8,525 nucleotides of DNA, from positions 1 to 8,525 of the forward strand of contig ONNL01000075.1 in the NCBI GenBank assembly GCA_900319195.1, written 5' to 3'. The first letter of the stretch is position 1; each line of letters starts with the position of its first letter. This document shows positions 7,454-8,525 of the stretch, piece after piece. The DNA is from an uncultured Ruminococcus sp. Lineage in GTDB: Bacteria > Bacillota > Clostridia > Oscillospirales > Ruminococcaceae. The position numbers and the translations under genes are program-made. The notes under the pieces were generated by a model, which ran no database searches, was not told where the DNA came from, and was given only the letters and a program-made list of their open reading frames with translations.

Positions 7454-7990
7454 TTATTGCTTTGCAGAGTTGTATATCGCAACGCAGTCGCTCCCGTCAA
7501 CCTCGCTCACGCCGACCCTCACGACCTCCTCGTGCGAGGTGGGAAGGTTCTTCCCGATATAATCGGGACGTATGGGGAGCTCGCGATGACCTCTGTCAAC
7601 AAGAACTGCAAGCTGTATAGTACGCGGTCTGCCGCGCTTCATAATGGCATCGAGTGCCGCACGTGCGCTTCTTCCCGTAAAAATGACATCGTCAACGACA
7701 ATGACGTTCCTGTCCCTTATGTCAAAGTCTATCTCGGTTTTTTCCGCATGGTCACGCATCTCAATGTCGTCTCTGTAAGGAGTTATGTCGAGAACTCCGA
7801 AGGGCACCGCAGTATTTTCAAGCTCGGATATTTTATCCGCTATGCGCCTGCCGACGTTGACACCGCGCGAAAGAATGCCTATCACACAGAGGTCGGAGGC
7901 ACCGCGGTTATGCTCGATAATTTCATACGAGATACGGGCGATAGCTCTCTGCATAGCCTTACCGTCCATAATAACGCGCTTCGTTTCCAC
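7454..7990 (-). CDS. pyrR: PyrR, pyr operon attenuation regulator / uracil phosphoribosyltransferase
   Basis: PyrR binds pyr leader RNA when UMP/UTP is high and promotes termination; many members also have uracil phosphoribosyltransferase activity. The 178-residue product matches the family length (about 180). The PRPP-binding motif VIVVDDVIFTGRS lies at residues 96-108, and the hallmark VDRGHRELPIRPDYIGKN is at about 130-147. The start is a GTG at 7990. It has GGAGGTG 6 nt upstream, and the resulting METKRVIMDGKA aligns with the N-terminus of Bacillus PyrR. A TTG at 8011 also opens the frame, but it lies upstream of the ribosome site and only about 2 nt from the terminator hairpin, inside its U-run, so it is rejected. 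It is first in the operon and directly follows the attenuator it is expected to control, giving autoregulation. Confidence 0.97.
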   Translation of the reverse strand: METKRVIMDGKAMQRAIARISYEIIEHNRGASDLCVIGILSRGVNVGRRIADKISELENTAVPFGVLDITPYRDDIEMRDHAEKTEIDFDIRDRNVIVVDDVIFTGRSARAALDAIMKRGRPRTIQLAVLVDRGHRELPIRPDYIGKNLPTSHEEVVRVGVSEVDGSDCVAIYNSAKQ

Positions 7991-8009
7991 ACAACTCACC
8001 TCCGAACAC

Positions 8010-8047
8010 AAAAAAAGCGCTTGTCCCTATATAAGACGAGCGCTTTT
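8010..8047 (-). terminator. Intrinsic terminator of the pyr attenuator
   Basis: On the minus strand AAAAGCGCT (8047-8039) pairs with AGCGCTTTT (8021-8013). After a C-A mismatch the stem continues as GUCUU with GGGAC (two G-U pairs) and closes on a 5-nt loop. A run of seven T follows at once (8016-8010). It ends about 20 nt before the pyrR start codon. Its 5' arm overlaps the antiterminator partner sequence, so the two folds exclude each other. Confidence 0.92.
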
Positions 8048-8121
8048 ACAGTCATATAATTACAGCTATATCCGTATATTAGCCACGCGCCTTGTCAATC
8101 TCACGGGATCGTCTTAAAGGG
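8032..8121 (-). promoter_or_regulatory. Predicted antiterminator pairing in the pyr leader
   Basis: UAAGACGA (8116-8109) is perfectly complementary to UCGUCUUA (8039-8032), the upper part of the terminator 5' arm, and CCC (8121-8119) can pair with the GGG just downstream. Forming this helix blocks the terminator and permits transcription of the operon. It also uses bases from the 5' side of the PyrR-binding hairpin, so PyrR binding should favour termination. The pairing is read from the sequence; the mechanism is that established for Bacillus PyrR. Confidence 0.8.
8090..8120 (-). promoter_or_regulatory. PyrR-binding loop (anti-antiterminator hairpin)
   Basis: GAUC-CCGUGA-GAUU (8110-8097) fits the known PyrR-binding consensus ARUCCNGNGAGGYU: the hexaloop CCGUGA matches CNGNGA exactly, and the 4-bp upper stem is kept, with a U-A pair replacing the usual U-G. 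A lower stem of CCUU (8120-8117) with AAGG (8093-8090) encloses a purine-containing internal bulge, as in described sites. This is the only copy I found in the window, so one attenuator probably controls the whole operon. Confidence 0.88.
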
Positions 8122-8141
8122 CTGTTTCATAAACCGTTTCT

Positions 8142-8170
8142 ATTATAGCATATTATTAATAGTAATGCAA
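8142..8170 (-). promoter_or_regulatory. Sigma-A promoter of the pyr operon
   Basis: On the minus strand TTGCAT (8170-8165), a 17-nt spacer and a perfect TATAAT (8147-8142) predict transcription starting near 8135, about 15 nt before the antiterminator/PyrR-binding region. The 40 nt upstream (8171-8212) are rich in A and T runs and could serve as an UP-like element. Position and orientation fit the attenuator and pyrR directly downstream. Confidence 0.88.
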
Positions 8171-8228
8171 GCATTTTTTCTGAATTTATAAAAGTTATTT
8201 TTGTTTACCAAGTCCCGTGCCGGCATCA

Positions 8229-8276
8229 GCTCAAGAGAGTACTTAATAAGCATTTATTGAGGCAGACTCTCTGAGC
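8229..8276. repeat. Two-tier hairpin 1 of the right-end element
   Basis: GCTCAAGAGAGT (8229-8240) pairs with ACTCTCTGAGC (8266-8276) with one bulged A. Inside, CTTAATAA (8242-8249) pairs with TTATTGAG (8254-8261) around the loop GCAT, with one T-G pair. No T-run follows on either strand, so terminator function is not indicated. Confidence 0.8.
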
Positions 8277-8332
8277 AAGGCTTTCTCGGATTTCTCGCCT
8301 GAAGGCTTTGCTTCAAATTTTTAGAGGTGCCC

Positions 8333-8396
8333 TTAAGAGATATAGCGCTAAGAAAACCTGCGGTCTTAATAGACTGCCATGCGCTATATCCCTTAA
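8333..8396. repeat. Two-tier hairpin 2 of the right-end element
   Basis: TTAAGAGATATAGCGC (8333-8348) is complementary to GCGCTATATCCCTTAA (8381-8396) over 16 positions with one A-C mismatch. An inner hairpin GCGGTCT-TAAT-AGACTGC (8360-8377) has one G-T pair. Further out, AAATTTTTA (8315-8323) and TAAAAATTT (8394-8402) are also complementary, extending the symmetry. Confidence 0.85.
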
Positions 8397-8432
8397 AAAT
8401 TTCAAACTAAAGTTTTGGGAAAGAAGCTCGAG

Positions 8433-8513
8433 GGTGACCCCTGCGGTGCAGGGTGCGGGTGTCCGGTGGACGCCCAACGGAAGTGCCCTTGGGGTACACC
8501 TCTGCGAAGCAGA
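8433..8513. repeat. Cluster of GC-rich triloop hairpins
   Basis: Three short hairpins follow each other: CCCTGC-GGT-GCAGGG (8439-8453), GGGTGTCC-GGT-GGACGCCC (8457-8475, one T-G pair) and TCTGC-GAA-GCAGA (8501-8513). GGTGACCCC (8433-8441) can also pair with GGGGTACACC (8491-8500) with one bulged A, enclosing the second hairpin; it competes with the first. The pattern looks like a folded RNA or repeat unit that runs past the window edge. Confidence 0.65.
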
Positions 8514-8525
8514 AGCACCGACCGA

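Larger units (their letters stand above)
8171..8525. other. Gene-free right end, AT-rich then densely palindromic
   Basis: No recognisable gene, RNA gene or complete mobile element is visible. The first 40 bases are AT-rich DNA upstream of the pyr promoter. From 8229 onward, consecutive strong inverted repeats occur, with base composition shifting to GC-rich after about 8425. Open frames without start codons cross the segment on both strands (plus from 8275 and minus down to 8313, both running off the right edge), but neither resembles a known protein and the hairpin density argues against coding. It may be a repetitive intergenic element or a structured RNA continuing past the edge. Confidence 0.6.

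Noticed and set aside
7457..8059. 200-codon plus-strand open frame opposite pyrR
   Set aside because: It covers pyrR and its attenuator terminator in reverse; those have strong independent support.

Overview
The window reads as chromosomal DNA from a low-to-mid G+C Gram-positive anaerobe, probably a clostridial or Ruminococcus-like Firmicute. The reasons are a PyrR-type RNA attenuator, Bacillus/Clostridium-type PyrR, CarA and CarB sequences, the longer clostridial form of PyrF, strong GGAGG ribosome sites, and an N-terminal double-CxxC zinc ribbon of a kind I associate with Ruminococcus proteins. The taxonomic call is inference.

Nearly all coding capacity is one leftward (minus-strand) pyrimidine operon. 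Reading in the direction of transcription from the right: a sigma-A promoter (about 8142-8170), a PyrR-responsive leader (8010-8121) with an RNA-binding hairpin, an antiterminator and an intrinsic terminator, then pyrR (7990-7454), pyrC (7442-6165), pyrF (6164-5238), a 310-nt gap, carA (4927-3821) and carB (3819-625). pyrR, pyrC and pyrF are packed with 0-11 nt between them, and carA and carB are separated by 1 nt. Together they encode the sensor-regulator, carbamoyl-phosphate synthetase (step 1), dihydroorotase (step 3) and OMP decarboxylase (last step) of UMP synthesis. pyrB, pyrK/pyrD and pyrE are absent and must lie elsewhere if the pathway is complete.

The gap between pyrF and carA holds a large imperfect palindrome (5077-5195). 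One arm contains a near-consensus promoter (TTGACA, 16 nt, TATAAT, extended -10) pointing rightward, antisense to pyrF. This is the least expected structure in the operon. A second, smaller hairpin lies next to the carA start.

Left of carB (1-466) is the 5' part of a minus-strand gene, cut by the window edge. It encodes a four-cysteine zinc ribbon followed by a Lys/Pro/Ala-rich tail made of five nearly identical 45-bp (15-residue) tandem repeats. Its function is unknown.

The right end (about 8171-8525) has no recognisable gene. It has an AT-rich stretch upstream of the pyr promoter, then a dense run of strong inverted repeats (8229-8276, 8333-8396, 8433-8513). This looks like a repetitive intergenic element or a structured RNA rather than a coding region. 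I see no defence, phage or other clearly novel multi-gene system here.
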